Assembly (NCBI GenBank): GCA_041521345.1
Contig: JBGOHB010000010.1
Direction: 5' to 3' (one strand)
DNA from: Virgibacillus_N oceani_A
Lineage (GTDB): Bacteria > Bacillota > Bacilli > Bacillales > Amphibacillaceae
DNA: 64,000 nt
Part shown: positions 28,601 to 37,900 of the stretch, piece by piece
Position numbering within the stretch: position 1 is the first letter of the stretch
How the letters are laid out: every line of letters starts with the position of its first letter
Notes under the pieces: model-generated
Seen by the model: only the letters and a program-made list of their open reading frames with translations
Told to the model about the DNA's origin: nothing
The model's database searches: none
Translations under genes and position numbers: made by a program

Positions 28601-31237
28601 AGAATTCCAGTCAATATCAAACCCTTTTACATATAGCTTGGAAATGGAGTCAAATAGTTGTTCATATCCTCTTAATCCCTTCCTTAGTGAAGGAAGAAAC
28701 ATGGCTTCTTCATCATCGATACATTGATTTGCCAGTCCGCTCAGTGTGGCATCTCCACCAATTTCAATGAATACCTCTACTCCAAGCCTTCTTGCTTCCA
28801 AAATAGCACGATGAAAGTTTACACTTTTTGAAAGATGCTCCACCCAATAACTTTTATTACCCAAATAATCAGTATTCTCTAACTTCCCGCTGATAGTTGA
28901 TATCATATCAACATGAAGATCAGCAAATAATATGTCACCTATACTGCTGCTGTAAACATCCTCATACTTTTTCATCATTGGAGAATGATACGGGTGCGCA
29001 ATATTTAGTTGATTAATAAAAACTCTATGCTTCGATTGTATTGCAGAAACAACCATATCCACTTCCTGACTTGGACCGGATATAGTAACATTCTCAGGTG
29101 CATTGACAGCAGCTATGGAAACGTTATTACAACCACTTTCCTTAATAGCGTTCTGTACATTTTCCTCATTTGTAAGAATTCCAAGCATTTTCCCTTCAAT
29201 ATCAATTGATTCCATCATTTTTCCGCGCTGACCAATCATTCTGACTGCATCATTGAAGCTTATTAGCCCGGCACAACATGCAGCAGTATACTCTCCAATG
29301 CTGTGCCCAACCACAACATTAGGCTTAACGCCCAGTTTTTCCCAGAGTTTTGTCAATGCATACTCAACTGAAAATATGATGGGCTGGGAATAAATAGGGG
29401 TGTTGATCAGTTCCGTATCATCACTAAAAATCCCATCCAATATCGATATATCAAGCATTTTATTAAATTCTTTATTACATATATCCAATGTTTCCTTGAA
29501 CGGTTTTGACGTCAGGTAAAGGTCTTCTGCCATGTTTTTATATACAGAGCCTTGACCGGTAAATATAAAGGCAGTTTTGGCGTTATTTTTTTTACCTTTT
29601 GTTGATAAAATGCCTTGTGGGTTATTTAGAGCATGCTCCATCTTATCCACAAACGCTTCTCTTGTTTTTCCAATGACAGCGAATCTGTGATTCAGAAATG
29701 ATCTACTTACATTCGTAGTATAAGCAATATCCCCAATATTTTTCTCTTCATTTAAAAGAAACTTTTTCATTGAACCCAAATAATCTCTTAGTGCATTTTC
29801 ATTTTTAGCCGATAACGTCATGATATGTTCCGGCAGTATATCCTGCTTCTCTTCTATATAAATTTCAGGAGGTTCTTCAATAATTGCATTTGCTAATGTT
29901 CCGCTAAAGCCAAATGAATTAATCCCTGCTCTTCTCACATTGCCAGTTTCCGGCCAGTCAGTCATTTGGCTGACTACTTTTGTTTTATTCCAGTTAATAT
30001 TCTGATTGGGATTGTGAAATTGAATACTTGCCGGTATCTTTTTCTTCTCGATTGCCATGATAACCTTAATAAGGCTTGCCATGCCTGAGGCAGCCTCCAA
30101 ATGGCCGAGATTTGACTTCACAGAACCTATTAACAGCTTGTCCTTCTTATTTTTAATAACTTCTGAAATGGACTCTACTTCTATCAAATCACCTAAGGGC
30201 GTTCCGGCACCATGAGTCTCTACATAGTCTAGATCCTCACCTGTTAACCCTGCGTTGGATAATGCCTGCCTCATAACTTTTTGCTGGGAAAGACCATTGG
30301 GGGCAGTATATCCATTTGATTTCCCGTCCTGTCCTAATGCAACACTCCTTACTAAAGCTTTAACATCATCAGCAGCATCCATTGCATCTCCCATTCGCTT
30401 TAAAACAATGACACCGCATCCTTCTCCTCTTCCAAACCCATCTGCTGCCTCATCAAACGGTTTGCATCTGCCATCTTTGGAGAGACCACTATATTTGGAT
30501 AGTCCAACGAACGATTCAGGGGACAGCAATAAATTCGCACCACCGACAATAGCCATATCACATTGATGATTCCTCAAACTTTCAAAAGCAGCGTTTAAAG
30601 CTGCAATAGATGAAGAGCAAGCAGTATCATTGGTTACAGCAGGTCCGGTAAAGTCATAATAATATGATATTCTGCCTGCAGCAGAACTAAGCGAGACTCC
30701 TGTTGTAGAATACGGTGTAATATCAGAAGTATTTCCTGAGAACAATTCTGCATTTGCGTACTCAAATGAATTTATTCCAATAAATACACCGGTTCTGCTT
30801 CCTTTTAACTTCTCGATATTCAATCCTGCGTTCTCCATAGCTTCCCAGCTGACTTCCAATAATAGTCTGTGCTGCGGATCAATAGAGCTTGCTTCCAGTG
30901 CCGTTAACCTAAAATGGGTATTGTCGAATGTTTTTATATCCTCCTTTAAAAAGGAGCCATATTGGGTGATCATCTTCCCCTCATCTTCCGGATTTTCACT
31001 ATAATATTTTTTATAGTCAAATCTGTCTTCTTTTATTTTTGTTACAGTATCCATGCTATTCTCAAGCACTTTCCAAAAGCCATCCGGATCAACAGCCTCG
31101 CCGGGAAAGCGGCATGAATATCCAATTACGGCAATAGACTCTTTATTTTTTTGTTCATTTATTTCACTGGAAAGATCTTCTATTTTTTTTGCAGCCTTTT
31201 TCAGGGCAATTTTATACTTATCAACCTGTTCTCCCAT
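22697..31237 (-). CDS. Hybrid PKS-NRPS: KS-AT-ACP-aminotransferase-C-A(Gly)-PCP-E(N-lobe)
   Basis: 2846-residue megasynthase with the mycosubtilin/iturin MycA-like order but without the acyl-ligase front. It opens with a coiled-coil docking helix (residues ~1-35). KS has DTACSSS near 205, HGAGT and NLGH; AT has GHSIGE near 647 and the unusual HPYH in place of HAFH or YASH; ACP FDSL near 972. After a polar linker comes a class III PLP aminotransferase (lysine in TYGKVAGGG near 1424) that turns the beta-keto group into a beta-amine. Then C (HHTIADG near 1737), A (YTSGSTGKPKG near 2204), PCP (LGGDSIK near 2596) and the first half of an E domain, in which HHxxxD reads HSLLIDD. The A code reads DIFQLGMIWK, one change from a known Gly code. 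I chose ATG 31237 over TTG 31270 for its GGGGATGAG site. Confidence 0.93.
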   Translation of the reverse strand: MGEQVDKYKIALKKAAKKIEDLSSEINEQKNKESIAVIGYSCRFPGEAVDPDGFWKVLENSMDTVTKIKEDRFDYKKYYSENPEDEGKMITQYGSFLKEDIKTFDNTHFRLTALEASSIDPQHRLLLEVSWEAMENAGLNIEKLKGSRTGVFIGINSFEYANAELFSGNTSDITPYSTTGVSLSSAAGRISYYYDFTGPAVTNDTACSSSIAALNAAFESLRNHQCDMAIVGGANLLLSPESFVGLSKYSGLSKDGRCKPFDEAADGFGRGEGCGVIVLKRMGDAMDAADDVKALVRSVALGQDGKSNGYTAPNGLSQQKVMRQALSNAGLTGEDLDYVETHGAGTPLGDLIEVESISEVIKNKKDKLLIGSVKSNLGHLEAASGMASLIKVIMAIEKKKIPASIQFHNPNQNINWNKTKVVSQMTDWPETGNVRRAGINSFGFSGTLANAIIEEPPEIYIEEKQDILPEHIMTLSAKNENALRDYLGSMKKFLLNEEKNIGDIAYTTNVSRSFLNHRFAVIGKTREAFVDKMEHALNNPQGILSTKGKKNNAKTAFIFTGQGSVYKNMAEDLYLTSKPFKETLDICNKEFNKMLDISILDGIFSDDTELINTPIYSQPIIFSVEYALTKLWEKLGVKPNVVVGHSIGEYTAACCAGLISFNDAVRMIGQRGKMMESIDIEGKMLGILTNEENVQNAIKESGCNNVSIAAVNAPENVTISGPSQEVDMVVSAIQSKHRVFINQLNIAHPYHSPMMKKYEDVYSSSIGDILFADLHVDMISTISGKLENTDYLGNKSYWVEHLSKSVNFHRAILEARRLGVEVFIEIGGDATLSGLANQCIDDEEAMFLPSLRKGLRGYEQLFDSISKLYVKGFDIDWNSFHDTYVNKKVEIPNYPFQKKKLWREVNSMENLTQPQEKQKIPLNKTDEMPQHEQTDPTEEKEKLKSEIKKMIQMLTWLENDEIEDDLNLFELGFDSLVLVSLNKQIHSKYNLDISLNDFFAELDTVEKIAGYIFDHTDTTLIISEETDTKVTPEATVVIDEEDEEAQTAHAMNSSLENAPLDNMDTIQDVFNKQIQIMDRQLEIIKNMTGSSGQVTIDKRNYQNGQKKTSAPTKNLNTSKQKNTDKTSYVPFKKTNIEETTRLDDLKLTYIKNVEKKYINLSAKSKEATQHYRSVYANNRNVAGFRPVFKEMIYQIVAEKGLGSRIRDIDGNSLLDLTMGFGVNLFGHNPDFINKALKAELNNGMPLGPMGRLAGTVAEKINELTGVERVAFYNSGTEANMVAARIARAATGRKKIVVFAGSYHGTYDGLLGLPSYNEEGNPVSIPLAPGIMDSMVSDLLVLQYDDEHALNFIKNNADDIAGVLVETVQSRKPDIQPRDFLLKLRDLTEEFDIALMFDEIITGFRIAPGGAQEYFGIKADIVTYGKVAGGGMPIGIVSGKAKYLDSIDGGMWQYGDQSVPPRENKRTFVAGTFSHHPMAMAAAAATLTHIKKNKDHMYAELNGKTDRFAEHINAYFEKNHIPMRVVHFGSLFRFVFQGDFEIFFYGLLEKGIYIWEGRNCFFSTEHTEEDIDAIISAIKRTVEEMRQAGYFGELPPQKESDIITPEETSHPQVYPMSNMQKGLYAQSIVSEDDPNTIVSALKFTGELDIPKLERTISEIMHRHESLRTQFYVEDGRFKQEVLQHVEFNIKKMKMNGENADALIQKAVTSFDLSTAPLFRITVIEDGDSAGLLIFHFHHTIADGISMNIFVQEIIQLFRGQSLPPVRHQYRDFIEWEKKYSDSHEMERDKKYWLDKLSGARNVLQLPADFPPNKEGDFFVATVKEKVSSNVVNRLKKAAGKHQCSVFMLLVTACNILLKKLSGSEDILIGTPASNRGGGSFDNSIGMFTNTIVLRNSLKDKKNLKELIMEVKQNSLESYPHLNYPYHDLISQINEDISHKDALINTMFIYEKTDQRSLKIDDLEISAHDFKTQFSDFDFTMEVLEENGAFDISLTYKTGQFKEETMKRWGQYFNNILEILQHDENNQMKLEEIELIDAAEKDTLLHEFNADAELLEPETRTICQLFEAQAEKTPDKTAIVFENNHMSYRELNEKANQLARLLKEKGAGTESIIGIMVNRSLDMMIGILGVLKAGGAYLPIDADYPAERIRYMLTDSGCSILLTQKSLHEKFDFSIQQICMDEENLENREKENLDIVIYPDNMAYLIYTSGSTGKPKGVMIEHRNVTSFVHAVTSKMDIDETDRVLCMTTFSFDIFGFELFVPITKGMEIYLLNNKEQKDLLHLKAFIYRNKINILQITPSRMKMVIDSIKNDDINGSHLQSLRTILIGGEELPYKVYDEVRKITNAKIYNMYGPTEATIWATMKELNDSTITIGKPLSNCRALILSNNKAILPLGVPGELYISGEAVGRGYFNKEELTSEKFEENPFIPGERMYRTGDLARWTEDGNIQFLGRMDNQVKIRGHRIELGEIENQLLKDERIKEAVVIDKDIGQEDKRLCAYVVFNEKILLKELRELVAKALPDYMMPAHFIQLEKLPQTLNGKIDRLSLPDPSGKIETGVIYEAPQNETEEMLLDIWMKVLRVKRVGINDDFFSLGGDSIKALQLVSRLKSACFDLDVEKVYDHPTIKELAKVFVSKNKHSQETVTGKVNLTPIQLSYLDGELKQYSLSQSVVLYTEDGIQLDSIKKVFDNVMVHHDALRMAYKSYGEKIMQINRGQEGNLYDLHVYNDSSYEEMLDKCNEIQDSISLDAGPLVKLGLFKTATGDYFFIAIHSLLIDDRSWEILLEDLESGYAQAMNGEEITFGKKTASYKEWSEKLNEYADSHTITNQFAYWNELEEVNIKKLPRDAR

Positions 31238-31266
31238 AATCTCATCCCCAATCCTTAAAGAGGTAG

Positions 31267-31285
31267 TCAAAAAGTCCGGTAAAAA
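31267..31285. repeat. 19-bp repeat in the leader of the hybrid gene
   Basis: TCAAAAAGTCCGGTAAAAA is the exact reverse complement of 10112-10130, the right end of the repeat-like element at the cluster edge. It lies 30 bases before the chosen start of the hybrid PKS-NRPS gene, in the 119-base gap after the permease. It may be an insertion scar or, less likely, a regulatory site. Confidence 0.55.
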
Positions 31286-31356
31286 TTAAACAAACAATTA
31301 AATTGTTAAATACATTGCCAGAAGGTTTATTCCACCTGACAAAAGTTTAAATAATC

Positions 31357-33705
31357 CTACTCCACGCTCTTCAGCGATTCAATCATATCAATTTTTTTAA
31401 TTCTTCGTCTGAGCAGCAGATTCGATATGATCGTTAATGCAAATGTCAGTAAGACTGCAATCCCAATTGTAACCAAACCAAGGTTTTCAGGAATCTGCTG
31501 ATTGGAACTGGATAATGCCTGAACAACCAAACCGTATGCGAAACCACTGATTGGCAAAGCGATAATGACTGCAATCAACGTCAAAATGATATTTTCAACA
31601 AAAATAATACTGTTAATCCTATTCTTTTGATAACCCAGCACCTTCAATGTAGCAAGCTCACGTGTGCGCTCGTAAATATTAATGGAGGAAATGGTATACA
31701 TTGCCCCAAAAGATAATATAACCGCACAAAGAATGAATATGATAAACACCGGATTATTCTGTTCAATGATATTATCAACTGATTGTTCAATATCACTCTT
31801 ATCAGAAATCCTGTCAACAGCAGGGTCCTGTTCAAAATCACTTTGAACACTGTCCGTATTTGCACCACTATTCACTTGAACCAATAAGGAAGACGGATTG
31901 TAATCAGCACCAAGGCTGCTGAGATACTCCGGTGTAGTGTAAAAGGACGGATTTGTATACTGCGTCGATATTTTGGCTACGTTAATATCGAGTTCCTGTC
32001 CTTGGTGTTCAGGACCAATTAATTTAATTTTTATCGTGTCTCCTTCTGAAATTTCATATATATCGGCATAAGATTTCGGCACCAGCACGCCCGTATCATC
32101 TAATGCAATATTGTTATTCTGATCATCGAAGAATTGAATTAAATTATTTTCTTTTTCCGTAACAACCAAAGATGCATTGTTCTCATCCGTGAAATCTACA
32201 AACTCGACAGGAATGGTATCCAATGCAAAATAGTTGTCAACATCCGGCGGCAGGTTTACAGTTTCAGGTGATATCTCCTCTTTATAATCCACTCTAAAAT
32301 CGTATTTATAAACCTTATTAATCTGTGAAGCAATAGTTTGCATAGAACTCTCAAAACCAAAAGCTGTAATTAATAGAATCACACATACAATTACTCCAAC
32401 AGAACTTGCCAAGGCTTTCTTTTTGTTCAGAAAAATATTTCGCAGAATCAGTTTATTTCCATAGGATAGTTTTTTCCAGAGACCAGGAATTCTTTCCACT
32501 AAAATCTTTTTCATTTTCTTTGGCGGCTTTGGTCTTAATGCCTGTGCTGTTCGTTCTTTTAATATACTTCTTCCACTTAGAAAGCAGGCAATGATCCCGA
32601 AAACGACAGAAACGATAATTGACGGGAATATCGTATAATACGAAACAGACAAATTAAAATTCGGCAGGGAATAGGTTTGTTCGATTACTGAATTAAGTAC
32701 ATTAACAAGTGTTGCAGCAGTAATTAACCAACCTGCGATAGAGCCGACAATACCTACCAAAATAGGGTATCCCATATAATGCAGTAAAATCTTACTGTCT
32801 TTAATTCCCAATGCTTTCATAATACCGATTTGATTTCTTTGGGAATCAATAAGCCTTGACATGGTAAGAAAAATAATAACGGCAGCAACCATAAATAGGA
32901 TTAGTGGAGCAACTGTGCTCATCAATCCGTTATTACTAATGGTTACATTTATAGCAGAATAACTGACCGCTCTTTCTTTATTTACCAGGTACAGGTAAGG
33001 AAGTGCTTCTGAGTAATCTTCAATGGCATTGCTGATTTGATTCGTATCATATGCTTCTTGTGCATCTACAATTAATTCATTGTAATAAAAACTGCCTGCA
33101 ATTTCTTCTATTCGATCTTCATGGATATAGGCTAAGCCATAAGTATTGTGGTCCGGCAGAACAAGGGATGGGTCCTCAATATTAAATGCATGCTCCACAT
33201 TTTCTCCGAACCCGCTAATGATAAAATCAAAACTTCCATCATCTGTATTAATGGTGATCATATCACCAACTGCATAATCATGAGCTTCCCCATAGCGGGA
33301 ATCCAACATGATCTCTTCTTCACTGGATGGCGTGTTGCCACTCGTTACAGCAATGGTGTTGATCTGGTTATCCTGCGGTATGCTATGTATTTTCAAGGAT
33401 GCACGATATCCATCAAAATTCTGACTCGCATCAAACGTATATCTGCCTTCAATATTATTGATCCCCTCGATATCTTGCATCGGAGCTATTTCGCTTTCCG
33501 TAATTTCACTGTAATGGACGTTGAAATCTGCTAAATTATGTTCATCAAAATAATTTTCGGTATAGTCACTAAGATCACTGCTTATTGTAACCAATCCGGC
33601 ATAAAAAAAAGCGCCCACCGCAATAACTAAAATTATTGCTAAAAACTGCCCCTTGGACTCTTTTATATCCCTTAGTAGTTTTAAACTTAATTTCTTCACT
33701 ACCAC
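31357..33705 (-). CDS. MacB/FtsX-type ABC exporter permease
   Basis: 782-residue permease. An N-terminal membrane helix (residues ~18-38) is followed by a large extracytoplasmic domain, three helices (~265-370), a second N-terminal-type helix near 430, a second outer domain, and three final helices (~655-770): two FtsX-like units in one chain. The N-terminus KLLRDIKESKGQFLAIILVIAVGAFFYAG is typical of large FtsX-family permeases of Firmicutes. Its start overlaps the end of the ATPase gene by 7 bases, so translation is coupled. Its place inside the biosynthetic operon suggests export of the product or self-protection. Such permeases do not reveal their substrate. Confidence 0.85.
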   Translation of the reverse strand: MVVKKLSLKLLRDIKESKGQFLAIILVIAVGAFFYAGLVTISSDLSDYTENYFDEHNLADFNVHYSEITESEIAPMQDIEGINNIEGRYTFDASQNFDGYRASLKIHSIPQDNQINTIAVTSGNTPSSEEEIMLDSRYGEAHDYAVGDMITINTDDGSFDFIISGFGENVEHAFNIEDPSLVLPDHNTYGLAYIHEDRIEEIAGSFYYNELIVDAQEAYDTNQISNAIEDYSEALPYLYLVNKERAVSYSAINVTISNNGLMSTVAPLILFMVAAVIIFLTMSRLIDSQRNQIGIMKALGIKDSKILLHYMGYPILVGIVGSIAGWLITAATLVNVLNSVIEQTYSLPNFNLSVSYYTIFPSIIVSVVFGIIACFLSGRSILKERTAQALRPKPPKKMKKILVERIPGLWKKLSYGNKLILRNIFLNKKKALASSVGVIVCVILLITAFGFESSMQTIASQINKVYKYDFRVDYKEEISPETVNLPPDVDNYFALDTIPVEFVDFTDENNASLVVTEKENNLIQFFDDQNNNIALDDTGVLVPKSYADIYEISEGDTIKIKLIGPEHQGQELDINVAKISTQYTNPSFYTTPEYLSSLGADYNPSSLLVQVNSGANTDSVQSDFEQDPAVDRISDKSDIEQSVDNIIEQNNPVFIIFILCAVILSFGAMYTISSINIYERTRELATLKVLGYQKNRINSIIFVENIILTLIAVIIALPISGFAYGLVVQALSSSNQQIPENLGLVTIGIAVLLTFALTIISNLLLRRRIKKIDMIESLKSVE

Positions 33706-34496
33706 TCAATCCCCTCTATACTCTGTGTTACTTCATTGGTAGTTACTTCCTCTATTTTTCCGCTTTTCACTTTGATAACCCGATCAGCAATAGGGGAAAT
33801 AGCAGCATTATGTGTAATGATGACAATACATTTTTGGGTTTCCTTATTTAAATCCTGTAAAAGTTTCAATACTGATTTACTAGTTTTATAGTCCAGCGCA
33901 CCGGTTGGTTCATCACAAAGTAACAGTAAAGGATTTTTTGCAACGGCTCTTGCTATTGCAACTCTTTGCTGTTCCCCGCCGGAAAGCTGCGATGGAAAGT
34001 TATCCTTGCGTTCATCAAGCCCGACGTTGTTTAATATTTCATTTGCATCTAAATGGTCTTCGCACACTTCAGAAGCAAATTCCACATTTTCAAGTGCAGT
34101 TAGATTGGGAATCAAATTATAAAATTGGAACACAAAACCTACATCTTCCGCACGAAATGCCGTTAATTTTTTTTCATCATATTCGGTAATATTATTGTCA
34201 TGGACAAACACGTCTCCTGAAGTAGCTGTGTCCATGCCGCCAAGGATATTTAAAATAGTACTTTTACCGGCACCGCTTGCTCCCAGAATGACAACGAGTT
34301 CTCCTTCGTAAATGGAAAAATCAACACCATCTAAGGCTTTGATGGTCATCTCACCCATTTCATATTCTTTCATTACACTGTCGAACCCTATTAATTTCTT
34401 TTTCACTTGAGCATCTCCCCGAATATTGGTTTCGCTACTGTTCACGCTTGTAGCTTTATTTTGTAAATCCTGATTCAATTTCACCTTTATACTCAT
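33699..34496 (-). CDS. MacB/LolD-type ABC exporter ATPase
   Basis: 265-residue ATPase. Walker A GASGAGKST, signature LSGGEQQRVAIARA, Walker B LLLCDEPTGALD and the H-loop ITHN are intact; DEPTGALD is typical of the MacB/FtsE/LolD group that pairs with FtsX-like permeases. The first ~35 residues are a polar extension before the usual start of such ATPases, so the true start may be further in. A weak GAGG site precedes the ATG used here. It is co-translated with the permease and probably powers export of the cluster product. Confidence 0.87.
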   Translation of the reverse strand: MSIKVKLNQDLQNKATSVNSSETNIRGDAQVKKKLIGFDSVMKEYEMGEMTIKALDGVDFSIYEGELVVILGASGAGKSTILNILGGMDTATSGDVFVHDNNITEYDEKKLTAFRAEDVGFVFQFYNLIPNLTALENVEFASEVCEDHLDANEILNNVGLDERKDNFPSQLSGGEQQRVAIARAVAKNPLLLLCDEPTGALDYKTSKSVLKLLQDLNKETQKCIVIITHNAAISPIADRVIKVKSGKIEEVTTNEVTQSIEGIEW

Positions 34497-34947
34497 ATTC
34501 CTCAGATCCTTTTTTAGCAGCTATGACTTTCTCCATTAAAGCTTGCACTCCAGCGTATAAGCCAAGTTTTCTAATGTACCTGCTTAAGTCACTGTTATAT
34601 TTAAGAAGGGACTTTCGATTTTTTAACAGAAAGTACTTTTTCTTTTTTGGCTAATTCATTTAACACATGTGTATTTATCTTTGTGATATATATGTATATC
34701 CGGGAATCCCCAAAGGAAGTATAAAGGTCCGCGGCTAACAGACATAAGATTCACTTAAATTTCAAATACTGTAAATCTGGTTCATCTAATTTCATGCACC
34801 GCTAAACGGGCGCTTCTGCTTTTTTCCTCAGTCAGGTGTGGGGTTTCCCTAATCATGATTCAAATGGAGCAATACCAGAAATTAAAGCATCGTTCAGAAT
34901 CACTCCATACGAATCATTTTTAATTATGATTATTTCATGCAGTTTTT
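34497..34947 (-). other. 450-base gap between the PKS and the ABC exporter
   Basis: The longest break within the operon. On the minus strand an open frame of about 60 codons from ~34650 runs into the ATPase start (it includes SDLSRYIRKLGLYAG and EKVIAAKKGSEEYEYKG), but it has no ATG near its front and no ribosome site. A short frame just before it (THVLNELAKKEKVLSV) resembles the tail of an MgtC-like protein. Both look like relics. No clear promoter or terminator was found, though a separate promoter for the exporter could lie here. Confidence 0.35.
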
Positions 34948-37900
34948 TCAGTCAGTCAAAGAATTAATTTCGAGCAATAAATCGTCCACAGAGTCACTTT
35001 TATCCAATCCTTTTTCCTTGTCAACATCATCTTCTGTAAATATCTGCTTTAAAATATACTCAGTCATACTTACTAGCGTCGGGTAGTTATAGAAAGCTGA
35101 CACATCAATCTCAAAATCCGTTAATTTGCTGATTTCCGTTTTCATGGAAAAAATCATTAACGAATCCGCACCCTGTTCCGTAATTGGAATATCCACCTGA
35201 ATCGTTTCACCATCAGCATATCCCATTACCTTTGATATGACAGGCTTTAATCTTGTCAGTAAAAATTCATGCCTTTCTTCCCTTTCCAACGTCTTTAACT
35301 CGGATGAAATACTTATTGTTCGTGTTTCTTTACTTTTGTTCACATTCATATTATTTACAGCTACTTTTGATAGAAAATTTGATACTTCCCGGTTATCTGT
35401 TTTTTCATCGAGGAGATCCCAATCCATATCAGCTGCAACAACACTTGGTGCATCCACACTGAGTAATTTTTCAATTAGCTTTTCACAGCGTTCAGCCGGC
35501 AGCGCATAAATGCCTCTTTCTGCAACTCTTCCAAGGTTTTCCTGGTCTTTTGCAGCCATGCCAATATCTGCCCATGGCCCCCAGCAAATGGATAGTCCCG
35601 GTAACCCCATGCTTTTTCTATAGTGAGCCAATGTATTCAGAAAATAATTGGCAGCTGCATAATTAGACTGACCAATATTTCCAATTTCTGACGTAATGGA
35701 GGACATCATCATAAAGAAATCCAGCGGATACTCGGAAAATGCCTTGTGCAGATTTATCGCTCCCAATGTTTTTCCGGAAAACACTTTTTCAAAGCTCTCC
35801 CAATCCTGATCTGCAATCATCTTGTCGCTTAGTGCGCCAGCTGCATGTATCACTCCTTTAATTGGTGGCAAGGAAGCTTCTGTTAAATCATCCACTTCAA
35901 ATGTTTTGCTTATATCTACATTTTTCACTATGACGTTCGCATTCTCTTTCTTCCATTGCTCTATTTTTTTCGAAGCTTCTTCGTTTGGTCCGTTTCGGGA
36001 AAGAAGAACAAGATGCTTTGCACCGTTATTTATTAAAAACGCTGCATAAGCCAAACCTATGCCTCCCGTACCTCCGCTAATGACATAAGAAGCATCGGGA
36101 TGAACAGCAATTGCTTCCTTGTTTTTATCCATCTCATATGTCTCAAGCCTCGGTACCAGGCGCCTTTTATTTTCGAGCAATACAACCTGTTCATTGCCGG
36201 TATCCATTAACTCCGCTATAAGACTGTCCATGTTCTGATCTTCATGATCTGCACAATAATCTACAATTCCTCCCCAAAGTGCCGGATATTCCAAACGAAT
36301 TACTTTCGCAAATCCCCACAGCATTGATTGCATAATATCGATATTTTCTTCAGACAGACCTAGCGCATTTTGAGTAATAATCCACAGCTGAAGCACATCA
36401 GCGGCTTGCATTTCGCTCATTGCCTGGATGATGTGCAATACATCCGAATTGGATTTTTCCACCGATTGGATTAATGACTTCTCCGTGGTGCTGTCTACAT
36501 CCCCGATATTGTTCGGGGGAATATACAAGAGTTTATACGTTTTTCCTGCGTCTTTGTTAATCAGCATTTTTAGCAGATGCTTCATTTCCTCCTTACTGTT
36601 TAGATTGCTCAACTCTTCCGCCGAGATGATGGTACTGTCGTATCCTTGAACACCTAAACGGTCATACATTGCATCAGCTAACAATTTATTTCCGGACAGT
36701 ATAATATAATGCAGTTTTTTATCTTCAGAAACGTGCACTGATTCTTTACCCTTGGATTCTTCCCACTGTACATCATAAAGCAAATTGCTGACGCCTATAT
36801 CAAAGTCTTTTAAAATAGCGGTACGGTCTGTTGTTATAGCAAGGAAATTTTTTAACTCCAATACTATTTCGCCTTTTTCATTATAAACTTCAAGGTTGCC
36901 CAGAATCCCGTCTTTTTGGGAATTTTCAGCTTCAACATGGCACCACAACGACTTTGCTTCCCTGTAGTAATAAATTACTTTGCCGATGGAAATAGGTATT
37001 GCTGTCATAAAATTATAGTTTTCTGTGTCGGCGTTCATTTTTACACTTAATTCGGACACTGCAAAGAGTGACTGTAAAATTGAATCTACTGTACCCGGAT
37101 AGATTTCATATTTCTCATCCACAGGCGAGTCATCCCAAGGATCAATTCGGCAAACGCCGCAATGATCATTGTTCCACACCTTACTTATTCTGGTAAAACC
37201 ACTACCTAAATTAAATCCGAATTTTTCCATGACATCATACACTGTATACGCTGCCTGGTTCTCAGGATACATATTTTCCAAATCAGCAATAGCAGCTGTT
37301 TTATCTTCATTTGTTTTATTTTTTAATTCTTTGAGTGTTCCTTTACAATGCTCACTCCAATTTCCCTTCATTGTTTCTGCTTCTTCCGTGCTCATCACAT
37401 TGAAGTCAATCGCGTCAGGTTCAGTATTCTCAAATACATACTGAACAGTTCGCTGGTCATCTTTTCCAGTAATTAAGGGTTTGTGAAATTCGATATTTTC
37501 CATCGATAATGGCTGATCTCCCCTAAAATCTTTTGCCTTGGAGAACAGCATGGATAAGTGAGCAGCTGCAGGTGCAATGGCATAATCAAAAATAATATGC
37601 TCTTTCATAAAGTAAGGATAGTTACTATTAAACGTATTTTGATAAATGAACGTATCCTTTAACAATGGTGTGACTATTTTTTGACCCAGAATGCTTCCAC
37701 TTGAAATTACATTTTTTTCCATCTGGTGGTTTGGTTTCAGCCAATAAGATTTCTTATCATAGGCATAGGTTGGCAATTCGACTTTGCTGCGATTATCATC
37801 GTAAAGATTTCTCCATTTAACCGGAAACCCTTGACAGTATAGTTCTCCAACAGAAGTGTAAAGCTGTTTCAAATTGTTTGTTTTTCTATCCATAGAGGAT

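Noticed and set aside
34455..34650. Small gene between the PKS and the exporter
   Set aside because: The open frame lacks an initiator and ribosome site and overlaps the ATPase start; kept only as a described gap.
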